A stretch of DNA of 38,962 nt, from assembly GCA_014728115.1 (NCBI GenBank), contig WJME01000281.1, positions 1 through 38,962 of the forward strand, written 5' to 3'. A program made the translations under genes and the position numbers. The stretch is from Candidatus Zhuqueibacterota bacterium (GTDB lineage: Bacteria; Zhuqueibacterota; Zhuqueibacteria; Residuimicrobiales; Oceaniaggregativiventaceae). The notes under the pieces were generated by a model. The model was given only the letters and a program-made list of their open reading frames with translations, was not told where the DNA came from and made no database searches. Positions within the stretch are counted from its first letter, which is position 1. The number at the start of each line of letters is the position of its first letter. Below, in pieces: positions 17,569-26,303 of this stretch.

Positions 17569-19344
17569 CTATTCCGGACACTTGCTGATGATCTGACAGT
17601 AGAGCAAGTCTTGAAAGCGTTTTCCCAATATTTGAGCTAAATATGCTTGGATTTCCTGGGCCGTCGGCATGGCCAGCACTTTATTGACCACATTAAGACA
17701 TTCAGAATATTCCACACGACGGATCAGTTCCTTGATCAACAGTACTGAAACAGGACTGACGCTGAATTCGTCTAGTCCCAAACCGATCAACACCATTGTC
17801 GCCAGAGGATCTGAAGCCATCTCCCCACACATGCCAACCCATACGCCTTCGGTATGAGCTTTGTGAATAATATCTCTGATCATACGAATAATGGCCGGAT
17901 TGTATGTTTGGTAAAGATAAGCGACTTGCTTGTTGCCACGGTCTACCGCCAGAGAATATTGAATAAGATCATTTGTGCCAATGCTCAAATAGTCGCACTC
18001 TTTGGCAATGATATCTGCCGTGATGGCTGATGAAGGAACTTCGATCATTGCCCCAATGGGAATGTTTCTGTTATAAGGAATGTCCTGGCGATCCAACTCA
18101 CCTTTCGCTTCCCGGACCATTTGTTTGCATTCTCGTATCTCAGTGACATCGGAAATCATGGGAAACAGTATGCGCACCTGAGAACCATGCGCACTGGCAC
18201 GAAGAATAGCCCTTACCTGGGTTTTAAGGAGATGAGACATTTTACGATAGAGTCGAATGCCTCGCAAGCCCAGGAAAGGATTGTTTTCATGCGGAAGACG
18301 AAGGCTATCCGGCAATTTGTCACCCCCGATATCAACGGTTCTGATGATCAGGGGCTTTTCACCCACCTTTTTAATGAGACGGGTATATTCCTGAACTTGT
18401 TCTTCCTCTGATGGCAGCTCATTACGGGTGAGGAATAGATATTCGGTTCGATACAAACCAACACCCTGTGCACCCAGTTCGGCCAGTTGATCTGCTTCTT
18501 CCGGAAATTCGATATTTGCGGACAATTCAATGTCCTTGCCATCTTGGGTGCGGGCAGGAAGATTTTTGATTTTTGAGAGCTTGTGAGTATAGTCCAGATA
18601 TTCTGCCTGGAGCCTTTCATAGGATTTTAGAGTGCTATCCTTGGGCGAGAGTACAAGCTGACCGTTATTGCCATCGATGATTGCAAACTGGTTATCTTTG
18701 GCACGTTGATAGGCTTGCTCCAAGCTCACGACCGCGGGTACTTGAAGGCTCCTCGCCAGAATGGCTGCGTGTGATGTACGGCCTCCAAGATCGGAAGCAA
18801 AACCAAGTATTTTTTTGCGATCCAGATAGACGGTATCTGAGGGGGTAAATTCCCGGGCAATCACAATGGCTGGTTCCGAGATTTCCTGGACGGTTTGATG
18901 AATACTTCCTTCAAGATGTTGAAGGACGCGCTGTTTGATGTCTCTCAGGTCCGCGACGCGGGATTTTAAATAGTCATTGTCCAGATCGGCAAAAGATCGC
19001 TCCAGTCTGGAGGTTACTTGAAAAAAGGCAAATTCGGCCGAGTGTTGATGCCGGATGGATTCAAGCGTCTGCTGGACAATGGCGTCGTCTTCGAGCATCA
19101 ACAGTAAGGCATCGAATATACTGGCATGCTCTTCGCCCATCTGACTGGCCGTATGGTCGCGAATGGTTGTCAGGTCTTTTTTAGAGTCGTCAAGTGCTTT
19201 TTTGAACCGTTCAATTTCCTGTTCTATTTCGTCAGGTGATATTTCCTGATGCTCGATGGATATCATTCTTTTATCCAGTATCTTTATCCTGCCGATAGCG
19301 ATACCGGGTGAAGCTGCAACTCCTTTAATACGAGTTTCCGTCAT
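17569..19344 (-). CDS. ptsI: Phosphoenolpyruvate-protein phosphotransferase (PTS enzyme I)
   Basis: First enzyme of the PTS: it autophosphorylates from PEP and passes phosphate to HPr. The 591-aa protein starts ETRIKGVAASPGIAIGRIKI, and has the active-site histidine in GGRTSHAAILARS (about residue 190). The PEP-binding barrel has LYRTEYLFL, RTVDIGGDK, NPFLGLRGIRLY, the cysteine motif GMCGEMASDP and SIGTNDLIQYSLAVDRGN. The open reading frame continues 156 nt upstream into ptsH in another frame; I chose the ATG at 19342-19344, 4 nt after the ptsH stop, because the family motif begins there. Last gene of the IIC-IID-HPr-EI unit. Confidence 0.96.
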   Translation of the reverse strand: MTETRIKGVAASPGIAIGRIKILDKRMISIEHQEISPDEIEQEIERFKKALDDSKKDLTTIRDHTASQMGEEHASIFDALLLMLEDDAIVQQTLESIRHQHSAEFAFFQVTSRLERSFADLDNDYLKSRVADLRDIKQRVLQHLEGSIHQTVQEISEPAIVIAREFTPSDTVYLDRKKILGFASDLGGRTSHAAILARSLQVPAVVSLEQAYQRAKDNQFAIIDGNNGQLVLSPKDSTLKSYERLQAEYLDYTHKLSKIKNLPARTQDGKDIELSANIEFPEEADQLAELGAQGVGLYRTEYLFLTRNELPSEEEQVQEYTRLIKKVGEKPLIIRTVDIGGDKLPDSLRLPHENNPFLGLRGIRLYRKMSHLLKTQVRAILRASAHGSQVRILFPMISDVTEIRECKQMVREAKGELDRQDIPYNRNIPIGAMIEVPSSAITADIIAKECDYLSIGTNDLIQYSLAVDRGNKQVAYLYQTYNPAIIRMIRDIIHKAHTEGVWVGMCGEMASDPLATMVLIGLGLDEFSVSPVSVLLIKELIRRVEYSECLNVVNKVLAMPTAQEIQAYLAQILGKRFQDLLYCQIISKCPE

Positions 19345-19348
19345 AGGT

Positions 19349-19618
19349 TCAATCTTCATCAAATTGTCGTTTGTCGATGACTTGTTCAATTGCTTCCAAT
19401 GCGGCAAATTCATCTTCACCTTCAATGCGAACGGTGACCTCACTTCCGAATCCGGCCTCGAGCATGAGCACACCCATAATACTTTTGGCATTGACTTCAT
19501 TGCCGTTTTTAGAAATATATACAGATGATTTGAATTTACTTGCGGTTTTTACCAATTGTCCGGCCGGACGGGCGTGAATACCGAGTTTGTTTTTAATTTT
19601 AAAAGATTTTGTAACCAT
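19349..19618 (-). CDS. ptsH: Phosphocarrier protein HPr
   Basis: Small phosphate carrier between enzyme I and the IIA domains of the PTS. The 89-aa sequence has the active histidine in LGIHARPAGQLV (His15 region) and a conserved regulatory serine in NAKSIMGVLMLEAGFGSEV (Ser46 region). The serine is the site phosphorylated by HPr kinase in organisms that have it, but no HPr kinase gene is in this window. Starts at ATG 24 nt after the IID gene, and is followed by ptsI after 4 nt. Confidence 0.95.
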   Translation of the reverse strand: MVTKSFKIKNKLGIHARPAGQLVKTASKFKSSVYISKNGNEVNAKSIMGVLMLEAGFGSEVTVRIEGEDEFAALEAIEQVIDKRQFDED

Positions 19619-19642
19619 AGTTGATTGTTCCTCACATTGCCA

Positions 19643-20401
19643 TCAAAAGGCTACTGTCCTGACACCTGCTGCGACGATCATTGCCATCAGTGATGCTAGA
19701 ATCACATAATAGAATACCGGTTTGTTTTTTTTGATCATGATCCATGCGATGAGAAATGCCGTAATGAATGATGCGAGTACATCAAAACCTTGACCTGCAG
19801 AGTTTGCGGTGGCCACCACGATGCAAGCTCCTGTTGCCACAGCTCCGATGGTTGCGGCGAGTTTCTTCCATTTCTCAAAGTGGCGCATGGAAAGATCGGA
19901 AATGATATCAAATCCCTTTTTATAGCCCAGCAAAAACCCATAAATACGCACGAAAAAATGTGGAATATTATATACCAACAAGTAAATCGGGATTGCGATC
20001 CATCCAAACGTAAGCGCGATAAATACCCCTAACGCAGAGGCAGCAGGTTTGATATTTTGCCAGAACAGTGTATCGCCAATTAATCCCAGAGGGCCTATCA
20101 GGCGTTCTTTAAAAATTTGTATCGGTCGATAATCATCCCAGTTTTTATTGAATGCTTCCTCTTCGAGTTTTGTTACGGCTCCCGCACACCATGATGCTAA
20201 ATAGGGATGTGAATTAAAAAACTCTAGATGTCTTTTTAAAAAAAGTGTCTGATCTTTAGGGTCTTTATAAAGCTTTTTAGCGACGGGTACAAGTGAATAA
20301 CAAAATCCAAGACCGATAAGCGCGAAAAAATTCCAGGATCCTTGTATAAAAAAACATCGCCATAAGATTTTTAATCGATCCCAGTGGCGGGTCCTTACCA
20401 T
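19643..20401 (-). CDS. PTS mannose/fructose/sorbose family IID component
   Basis: Membrane subunit that together with IIC forms the sugar-translocating channel of mannose-type PTS permeases. The 252-aa protein starts HWDRLKILWRCFFIQGSWNF, the usual IID opening (lW.sff.q.swNyer), then RHLEFFNSHPYLASWCAGAV and LIGPLGLIGDTLFWQNIKPA, with hydrophobic segments in the last third (about 165-250). The open frame continues upstream to 20476, but ATG 20399-20401 has GAGGA 5 nt upstream and gives the family N-terminus; ATG 20422 is an alternative. With the chosen start it lies 14 nt after the IIC stop. Sugar specificity cannot be told. Confidence 0.9.
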   Translation of the reverse strand: MVRTRHWDRLKILWRCFFIQGSWNFFALIGLGFCYSLVPVAKKLYKDPKDQTLFLKRHLEFFNSHPYLASWCAGAVTKLEEEAFNKNWDDYRPIQIFKERLIGPLGLIGDTLFWQNIKPAASALGVFIALTFGWIAIPIYLLVYNIPHFFVRIYGFLLGYKKGFDIISDLSMRHFEKWKKLAATIGAVATGACIVVATANSAGQGFDVLASFITAFLIAWIMIKKNKPVFYYVILASLMAMIVAAGVRTVAF

Positions 20402-20415
20402 AAAGTCCTCATTGC

Positions 20416-21105
20416 TTACCATGTCAATGCAAAGGCCAATGCCCCGCCTGCCAGCCCGAGGATCAGCCAAAGCCACTGTTTACGGTCTACAAACAGAGTC
20501 CATAGCGTGGCGCATCCAATACCCAGAAAGGCACCGCCTATGGGTCGAGCATAGTTATCCCATGTCGTTGGTATGGCTTTGATGATTGGAGGAAACAATT
20601 GCAAACCGAAAATAAAAGCCAGTATGCCGGTTAAAAACAGTCCGATAATGAAATTAAATCCGATTCCTGCCCAGTGTGTTCTGCTGACATGTTTAAAAGA
20701 TAAATTGTTACGAAAGAGCAATCGTTCATAAAGTCTGCCATTTATTCTGCGCATCAATACAACCATATAACCACTGGTCAGGCTGATAAGCGTTCCGGCA
20801 ATCAAGGCCAATGCCAAAGCCAAGACGTTCCGGCCCGTCTGATGCGCAGCCAGAATGCCGATACTGGCTGTCACAACAGCCCCCAGGTTGCCTTCAGCAA
20901 AAAAGGCTCCGCCTATAGGTAACTCGTTTAGCCATAAGAGTTCTAACAGAGTACCGAGAATAAAGCCCAGCGAAAAATCACCTAATAAAATACCGATAAT
21001 GGTACAGGAAACAAGAGGCCGGGCAGACATGATTTGAAACGCAGCAGTGGTATCAAGAGCAACAAACCCTCCCCACACACTTATCATCATCAAGTCAAGC
21101 CACAT
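20416..21105 (-). CDS. PTS mannose/fructose/sorbose family IIC component
   Basis: Membrane permease subunit of a mannose-type PTS. The 229-aa protein is strongly hydrophobic, with about six to seven membrane segments. It includes LLGDFSLGFILGTLLELLWL and NELPIGGAFFAEGNLGAVV, matching the IIC pattern (G...lGl..G...el.wlg...iG....pd...G..iat). I chose ATG 21103-21105 (MWLDLMM), with GGAG 5 nt upstream; a GTG two codons earlier also opens the frame. First gene of the unit; promoter at 21135-21163. IIA and IIB are not encoded next to it. Confidence 0.88.
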   Translation of the reverse strand: MWLDLMMISVWGGFVALDTTAAFQIMSARPLVSCTIIGILLGDFSLGFILGTLLELLWLNELPIGGAFFAEGNLGAVVTASIGILAAHQTGRNVLALALALIAGTLISLTSGYMVVLMRRINGRLYERLLFRNNLSFKHVSRTHWAGIGFNFIIGLFLTGILAFIFGLQLFPPIIKAIPTTWDNYARPIGGAFLGIGCATLWTLFVDRKQWLWLILGLAGGALAFALTW

Positions 21106-21134
21106 ATGCACTCCGAGGTAGATATCAGTTCCCT

Positions 21135-21163
21135 ACTATAACTATTTCACCAATAATAATCAA
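21135..21163 (-). promoter_or_regulatory. Putative sigma-70 promoter of the PTS operon
   Basis: Minus-strand TTGATT (21158-21163), 17-nt spacer, TATAGT (21135-21140), about 30 nt before the IIC start codon. Confidence 0.55.
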
Positions 21164-21207
21164 TAAAAATTCTGGAACCCCTGGCAAGGGCAATGGGTAA
21201 AAAGACC

Positions 21208-21236
21208 TTGCTTTTAAATAAGATAGATTATATATT
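21208..21236 (+). promoter_or_regulatory. Putative sigma-70 promoter of the ppiD-like gene
   Basis: TTGCTT (21208-21213), 17-nt spacer, TATATT (21231-21236). It is divergent from the PTS promoter and identical in both hexamers to the one at 9835-9863. Confidence 0.5.
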
Positions 21237-21301
21237 GTTCTGTTATACCCGTTTTGATTTTGCAAAAAAAGAGTGAACATACAACGAGTGAGGAATCATT
21301 T

Positions 21302-23098
21302 ATGGCTGTTATGAACCGAATGCGTGAAAATACCAAAAATATATTACTGATATTGGTATTTGCATTCATTGCTACGATTATATTTGACTGGGGAATGGGC
21401 GGCTTTCAAGGACCGCGCGGCAGAAATGTCATTGCAAAAGTCGAAGGCCAGGAAATCCCCTATGATGAGTTTTATCAAAATTATCAAAATGAACTCCGCG
21501 CATATCGGGAACGCACCGGCGCTGATCCGGAAGGATATCAATTGCAACAGATTGAAAATCAGGTCTTTGAAAGCCTGGTTCAGCAAAGACTGCTGGGTGA
21601 AATCGTTTCTGATATGGATCTGGAAGCGTCGGATGGGGAAATCGTGGACGAGATTTACAATCATCCGCCTGAATTTTTAAAAACCCAACCTGCTTTTTTA
21701 GATTCCAATGGGGTTTTTCAAATGGAAGCGTACCAACGAGCCCTGTCTGATCCTCAAACAAACTGGGCTCCCATTGAAAACTATTTGCGGGTGACACTTC
21801 CATTGAACAAATTACAGTATATGTTCAATGCCACCGCATTGGTCACAGATGATGAGGCGTTTCTGGAATATAAACGCAGAAATGCCAAAGCCAAAGTCGA
21901 TTATGTCCTCTATTCCCTGACTCAATTCGCTCAAGACGTCTCTGAGCCCACAGAGGCAGAAATTCAGGCCTATTATAACGAGAACAGAGAAGACTATAAA
22001 CAAGCCGAGCGACGTCAGTTCGACTATGTCCTTTTGGAAACGACACCCACTGCTGCCGATACCCAGGCCATCTTTAATCAGGCCGATGAGCTTTTGCAGG
22101 ATATCGAACAGGGCGATAGCTTTCAAGAGTTGGCAAGTGTTTATTCGGAAGACCCGGGCTCTGCCGAAAAGGGCGGTGACCTGGGCTGGTTTGGATCCGG
22201 TCAAATGGTTGAACCGTTTGAAAAGGCTGCGTTTAATGCCGAACCCGGTGATATCGTCGGGCCCGTAGAAACCTCTTATGGGATTCATATCATTAAGGTC
22301 GAAGATAAGCGAGTTCAGGACGGCGAACAACAAGTCAAAGCCAGACACATCTTGCTGAAATTCGATGCGTCTCCACAAACCAGAGAAGCATTGCGTGAAG
22401 AAGCCGAGTATATTTCAACCCAGGCCATGGAAAATGATTTAAAGAGTGTAGCCGAAGCTGAAAATGTCGAGCTGCAAACCACACCGCCTTTTGAATTGGA
22501 TGCTTTTATACAAGGTATCGGCATGGAATCGCGTGTTAACCGGTTTGCTTTTCGTTCAGATGTCGGGACGGTTTCGCCCGTTTTTCAGACCGAACGGGGT
22601 TTTGTGGTGGCCGAGGTCTCCAATATCATCAAAGAAGGGATCAGGCCTTTGGATGAAGTCGAAAACCAAATCATTTCCGCCCTCAAACAGGAAAAACAAA
22701 AAGAGTTGGTCGCTGAAAAAGCTCGAGCCGCCTATCAGAAAATCCAGTCCGGTGCTTTCTTTGACAAAGTCGCTGACCAGGATAGCGTGGAAATCAAATC
22801 GACCGACTTTTTCACAATGTCACCCTATATACCCAATGTAGGAAATGCCCCGGAATTTGTGGGAACCGCCTTTAGCCTCGATATAGGCGACTTTTCCGAG
22901 CCGATTCCCGGTGCCCAGGGTTATTATATTCTACAGGTAACCGATAAACAAGAAGTCAGCCGGGAAACCTTTGAAGCGCAAAAAGAAACGCTCAAACGAC
23001 AGATGCTGCAGCGCAAGAAACAAGCGGTATTCGGTCAATGGTATACAAACTATAAAGAAGAAGCAAGTGTTGAGGATTATCGGGTAGAATTTCTCTAG
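21302..23098 (+). CDS. ppiD: PpiD/SurA-like peptidyl-prolyl isomerase, membrane-anchored periplasmic chaperone
   Basis: Predicted folding factor for secreted and outer-membrane proteins. About 598 aa. An N-terminal membrane anchor (NILLILVFAFIATIIFDWGM, about residues 12-31) is followed by a SurA-N-like chaperone domain (VAKVEGQEIPYDEFYQNYQN onward). A parvulin-type rotamase domain follows (about 245-345: FQELASVYSEDPGSAEKGG, then GDLGWFG and YGIHIIKVEDKR), then a C-terminal region with a second, poorer parvulin-like stretch (about 490-560). The open frame begins 48 nt earlier, but ATG 21302 has AGGAA 6 nt upstream and starts right before the anchor. Single-gene transcript with its own promoter and a strong terminator. 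E. coli PpiD has the same architecture. Confidence 0.88.
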   Translation: MAVMNRMRENTKNILLILVFAFIATIIFDWGMGGFQGPRGRNVIAKVEGQEIPYDEFYQNYQNELRAYRERTGADPEGYQLQQIENQVFESLVQQRLLGEIVSDMDLEASDGEIVDEIYNHPPEFLKTQPAFLDSNGVFQMEAYQRALSDPQTNWAPIENYLRVTLPLNKLQYMFNATALVTDDEAFLEYKRRNAKAKVDYVLYSLTQFAQDVSEPTEAEIQAYYNENREDYKQAERRQFDYVLLETTPTAADTQAIFNQADELLQDIEQGDSFQELASVYSEDPGSAEKGGDLGWFGSGQMVEPFEKAAFNAEPGDIVGPVETSYGIHIIKVEDKRVQDGEQQVKARHILLKFDASPQTREALREEAEYISTQAMENDLKSVAEAENVELQTTPPFELDAFIQGIGMESRVNRFAFRSDVGTVSPVFQTERGFVVAEVSNIIKEGIRPLDEVENQIISALKQEKQKELVAEKARAAYQKIQSGAFFDKVADQDSVEIKSTDFFTMSPYIPNVGNAPEFVGTAFSLDIGDFSEPIPGAQGYYILQVTDKQEVSRETFEAQKETLKRQMLQRKKQAVFGQWYTNYKEEASVEDYRVEFL

Positions 23099-23244
23099 TC
23101 TGAATGATCCACGTATAACACAAAGGACACAAAAAGCAATCGAAAAGCCAGAACAGTCTTTTCGGTTTGGGGGGAGAGTTTTAAAAGACTCTGAATAGGT
23201 ATTGTCCTGATTAAATAAAACATACAGGTCAGACTTTTGAAAAA

Positions 23245-23282
23245 GGGGATGCTGAAAAATATTTCAGCATCCCCTTTTTTTT
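23245..23282. terminator. Strong intrinsic terminator, likely bidirectional
   Basis: A perfect 13-bp stem (GGGGATGCTGAAA and its complement, 23245-23257 and 23262-23274) with a 4-nt loop and eight T after it. On the minus strand the stem is followed by TTTTTC. It lies between the convergent ends of the ppiD-like gene and the minus-strand receptor cluster and can end both. Confidence 0.92.
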
Positions 23283-23285
23283 GAA

Positions 23286-25463
23286 CTATAATTCTCCTTT
23301 GAGACTGAGCACGAAATTTCTCGGGGCCATGAGATTGCTTTCCATGGGGGCATAGTTGTATTGCAACAGATTGTTGACGCTCAACTGTAACGTCAGATTA
23401 CGCCATTTATATGAGCCGCGCACATCTACGATTTTCATGGGGACCCGGTCATTGATTGGATAAATCTTTACTTCATCGATTTCGCTGGCATACCGAAAAT
23501 CGGCTTCAACGTGCCAGGGACCTGTCGAAAAAGAGGGTTTGATGTTGGCAATCACATTGGGACGATAGGTAAGTGGCTCGTCCCAGACCAGGTCTCGGTG
23601 TTGCATGGCGGTAAGGGTTGCTTGAAGCGAAGGAGTGATGGCGAGACCAAAGAGATTCCACTCGCCTGACAGATTTGTCGTCGCTTCGATGCCCCGGATG
23701 CGTGCTCTTTTGATATTTCGAAATTGAATTTGTCCCCTGATCAGATCGAGATGAGCTTCGATAAGATTCCAATATTCATTATCGAATAAAGATACATCGA
23801 CATTCCAGTTTGACGTGATGTAATGGCGAAAACCGAGATCATACGCCCATGAGCTTTCCGATTTGAGATCGGGGTTGGCCAAGATCTTGAAATTCATGAT
23901 GGTCAGTTCCAGAAAGCGTTCGACAATCGTGGCTGCCCGAAAGCCGCTGCCCACAGAGCCCCGAAAGGTGGTGCCGTCCCAGGGTTGCCAATTGATGCCC
24001 AGCCGTGGACTGAATAAATCTTCTGCGTCGCCGCCGATGAGCTGGTATCTGTCATACCTTGCACCTGCGGTGATGCGCAGGTTTTCCAGGGCTGTCCATT
24101 CGTCCTGAATATAGGGGCCGATAAAATAGCCTTTATGATCACCAAAATATTCGGTGCTGCCTGCATCGTGTTGATATTGAACTCCCATGGTCAGGGTGTG
24201 TCCCCACACCGGGATATAATTCGCCTGAAGTTCAGCCCCCTGCCCCAGGGCTGGATTAAAGCCTGCATCCGGACCAAATTGATTGCCCATTAACGTACGC
24301 ACAAAAGAAGCACGGACATTGATCGCAAACCGGGCTGAAAAAGGAACCACCACTTTGGTATAAGCATTGAGCTGATGGGTGGCCGCCCGGTTGTCCAGAT
24401 TCTGGGGATCCACTTCATAGGGATCGTTTTGTCCCCGCCATTGAACGAAAAATCCGCGATTGATATGGCTATAAGCAGCATAGCCGGTCCATTTTATGCC
24501 ATTGGCAAAACGGTAATCCACCTTACCGGTGAGATTGTGTTTCTGGGCATCGCCCAGTTGAGAATATCCGGTATCCATAAACCGGCCGGCCGAGAGTCGT
24601 ATGCCCAGATTCCCTATCTTTTGGCTATAGCTCAAATCGTTTCGGGTATAATGCAGCCGGCTGTGGTCGGTCCACTTCCATTCATCGTAATACGGTTCGT
24701 CGTATTTTCCGACACTGGACGAAAACATCAACCGGGCATCCTCTGATGGATCTTTGGTAATGACATTCACCACACCCCCGAGAGCGGATGAGCCCCATAA
24801 TGTAGAACCGGCGCCCTTTAAAACCTCGATCTGCTCGATATCCAGTGGGGGAAGCATATCCCAGTTAAATTCTCCGGTATCGCTGGCATACACCGGTACG
24901 CCATCCAGCAAAAGCTGGACCTTGTTCCCTGCACCAAAGGTATAGCCTGTAGATCCCCGGATATTGATTTGATTGCCGATAAAATGAACCCCGGGGGTGG
25001 TTTCCAGGGCCTGTACCAGATCCATGGGATTACGTCGTTTGATTTCATTAGAGGTCACCACAGACATAGAGACCGGTGCCTGATCCAGGCGTTGTTCTAT
25101 CTTGCCAGCCAACACCACGATAGGATCGAATTCTATGGGCGTCGATCGCAAGGGAGCCGCTATCTTTGTGGTGCTGTTCGGTCGTACTTGCACATCCGTG
25201 ATACGCTGGGCGCGATAGCCGATCATGGAAACCCGCAAGGCATAGGTGCCCACCGGTACTTTATTGATGACAAACACTCCCTCACTATTGGTACTGGCTC
25301 CCCGAAGGGTGCCGAGAATTTGGACGTTGGCGCCGGGCAGGGGCTCCTTGGTCTCACGGTCCGCGACGATCCCTTGAATCGTTCCATTAATGGCCGCTAT
25401 CCCCTGAGAGAGAGCAAGCAAAAGGATGAGGAAAAAGAAAATGGTTAATCGGGATGTGCGCAA
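23286..25463 (-). CDS. TonB-dependent outer-membrane receptor T2
   Basis: Energy-coupled outer-membrane importer, 725 aa. A signal peptide (LTIFFFLILLLALSQGIAA) leads into a carboxypeptidase-D regulatory-like domain (about 25-110: IQGIVADRETKEPLPGANVQ). A plug domain follows (about 125-240: NPMDLVQALETTPGVHFIG, INIRGSTGYTFG, VQLLLDGVPV, IEVLKGAGSTLWGSSALGG), then a 22-strand-type barrel ending VLSLKGEL. It starts at TTG 25461-25463 with AGGAG 5 nt upstream. Last gene of the eight-gene cluster, 12 nt after lipoprotein L2. It is paralogous to T1 (32116-34245): shared blocks include GFRAATIVERF against AFRAATVVERF, and VKIYPINDRVPM against VAIYPLDERVAM. At about 700 aa it is closer to siderophore/cobalamin-type receptors than to SusC; the ligand is unknown. 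Confidence 0.93.
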   Translation of the reverse strand: MRTSRLTIFFFLILLLALSQGIAAINGTIQGIVADRETKEPLPGANVQILGTLRGASTNSEGVFVINKVPVGTYALRVSMIGYRAQRITDVQVRPNSTTKIAAPLRSTPIEFDPIVVLAGKIEQRLDQAPVSMSVVTSNEIKRRNPMDLVQALETTPGVHFIGNQINIRGSTGYTFGAGNKVQLLLDGVPVYASDTGEFNWDMLPPLDIEQIEVLKGAGSTLWGSSALGGVVNVITKDPSEDARLMFSSSVGKYDEPYYDEWKWTDHSRLHYTRNDLSYSQKIGNLGIRLSAGRFMDTGYSQLGDAQKHNLTGKVDYRFANGIKWTGYAAYSHINRGFFVQWRGQNDPYEVDPQNLDNRAATHQLNAYTKVVVPFSARFAINVRASFVRTLMGNQFGPDAGFNPALGQGAELQANYIPVWGHTLTMGVQYQHDAGSTEYFGDHKGYFIGPYIQDEWTALENLRITAGARYDRYQLIGGDAEDLFSPRLGINWQPWDGTTFRGSVGSGFRAATIVERFLELTIMNFKILANPDLKSESSWAYDLGFRHYITSNWNVDVSLFDNEYWNLIEAHLDLIRGQIQFRNIKRARIRGIEATTNLSGEWNLFGLAITPSLQATLTAMQHRDLVWDEPLTYRPNVIANIKPSFSTGPWHVEADFRYASEIDEVKIYPINDRVPMKIVDVRGSYKWRNLTLQLSVNNLLQYNYAPMESNLMAPRNFVLSLKGEL

Positions 25464-25475
25464 ACGATCTCCTTT

Positions 25476-26288
25476 TTAATTCTGATCTTCCAATGTCGAC
25501 CAATCCACATCGATATCGATCCCTTTGAGAATTTCGCCCGAGGACAAATTGAGCCGGGCAGGTTTCTCCGGATTGTTGGGATCACGATAAAAACCCACAG
25601 TCTTGAAATCCGTGAGCGCAGCGCGCTCTTTAAGCCAAAATACTGCCACATAACCGGTGGTTCCCCTTCTTACAGGGAGTTTGTAATGGTAAGGATTTTC
25701 ATCGATACCGAAATCGATGGATTTGAGCCAGGTCAGAAAGTGAATGTTCTCCTGCGGAACCTCTATAAATGCAGCCACGGCCACGGCATAAGTTTGTTCG
25801 GGGAACGGTCCGTTGAAGGTAATGGTCCCCTGAATTTCAGCATCCCGGTTTAAATGATTCCAGCTCGCATAGAGAGTACGATCGACAATGGGACTTTGCT
25901 CAGACAGATGAAAGCCCAATGGCAGCAAGTTGCTCGACGGATCCAGAGGGAGCGCCAGGATGTCGGCCAAATTGGATTTGGTTTCAGTATTGTACCACCA
26001 CAATGCTACGGCCTCATAGCTGCCAAAGGGCAGGGCCAGCGAGGTCGTCACCGTATCCTGATCGATGGGCAGGCTGTTGGGACTCTGATAGAGCTCGTTG
26101 ATCGCATGCGGTGGAAATTGGGGAGCAACGACCAGGTAGATCCCTTCCGTGTTGGCCGGTGCCTCGCCCCGGAATATGACCTTGACATTCAGAGTTCCTT
26201 CCAACGGTGCCAACCCATGATCGATTGAGCAGCTCAGCAGAAACATCAGGGCAAATATGAACAGACCGGTAATAAAGGTTTTTATCAT
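25476..26288 (-). CDS. Lipoprotein L2, two copies of an unrecognised domain
   Basis: Not recognised as a named family. 270 aa with a lipoprotein signal peptide: FIFALMFLLSC, with the lipobox cysteine near residue 20, so it is probably tethered to the outer membrane. The mature protein appears to hold two copies of one beta-rich domain of about 110 residues. Copy 1 runs from LEGTLNVKVIFRGEAP to LADILALPLDP, and copy 2 from AEIQGTITFNGPFPEQ to KTVGFYRDPNNP. Each has an opening G-V/I-F strand, a central AVAL-W or VAVFW strand, and an end pattern of D/N-aromatic-IL/VG-F-DP. Lipoprotein L1 (34247-34717) has one copy. It lies between S2 and T2, 15 and 12 nt away, so it is probably co-expressed as a receptor partner. 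SusD-like features are absent. Confidence 0.75.
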   Translation of the reverse strand: MIKTFITGLFIFALMFLLSCSIDHGLAPLEGTLNVKVIFRGEAPANTEGIYLVVAPQFPPHAINELYQSPNSLPIDQDTVTTSLALPFGSYEAVALWWYNTETKSNLADILALPLDPSSNLLPLGFHLSEQSPIVDRTLYASWNHLNRDAEIQGTITFNGPFPEQTYAVAVAAFIEVPQENIHFLTWLKSIDFGIDENPYHYKLPVRRGTTGYVAVFWLKERAALTDFKTVGFYRDPNNPEKPARLNLSSGEILKGIDIDVDWSTLEDQN

Positions 26289-26303
26289 TTCAAGACTCGA
26301 ATT

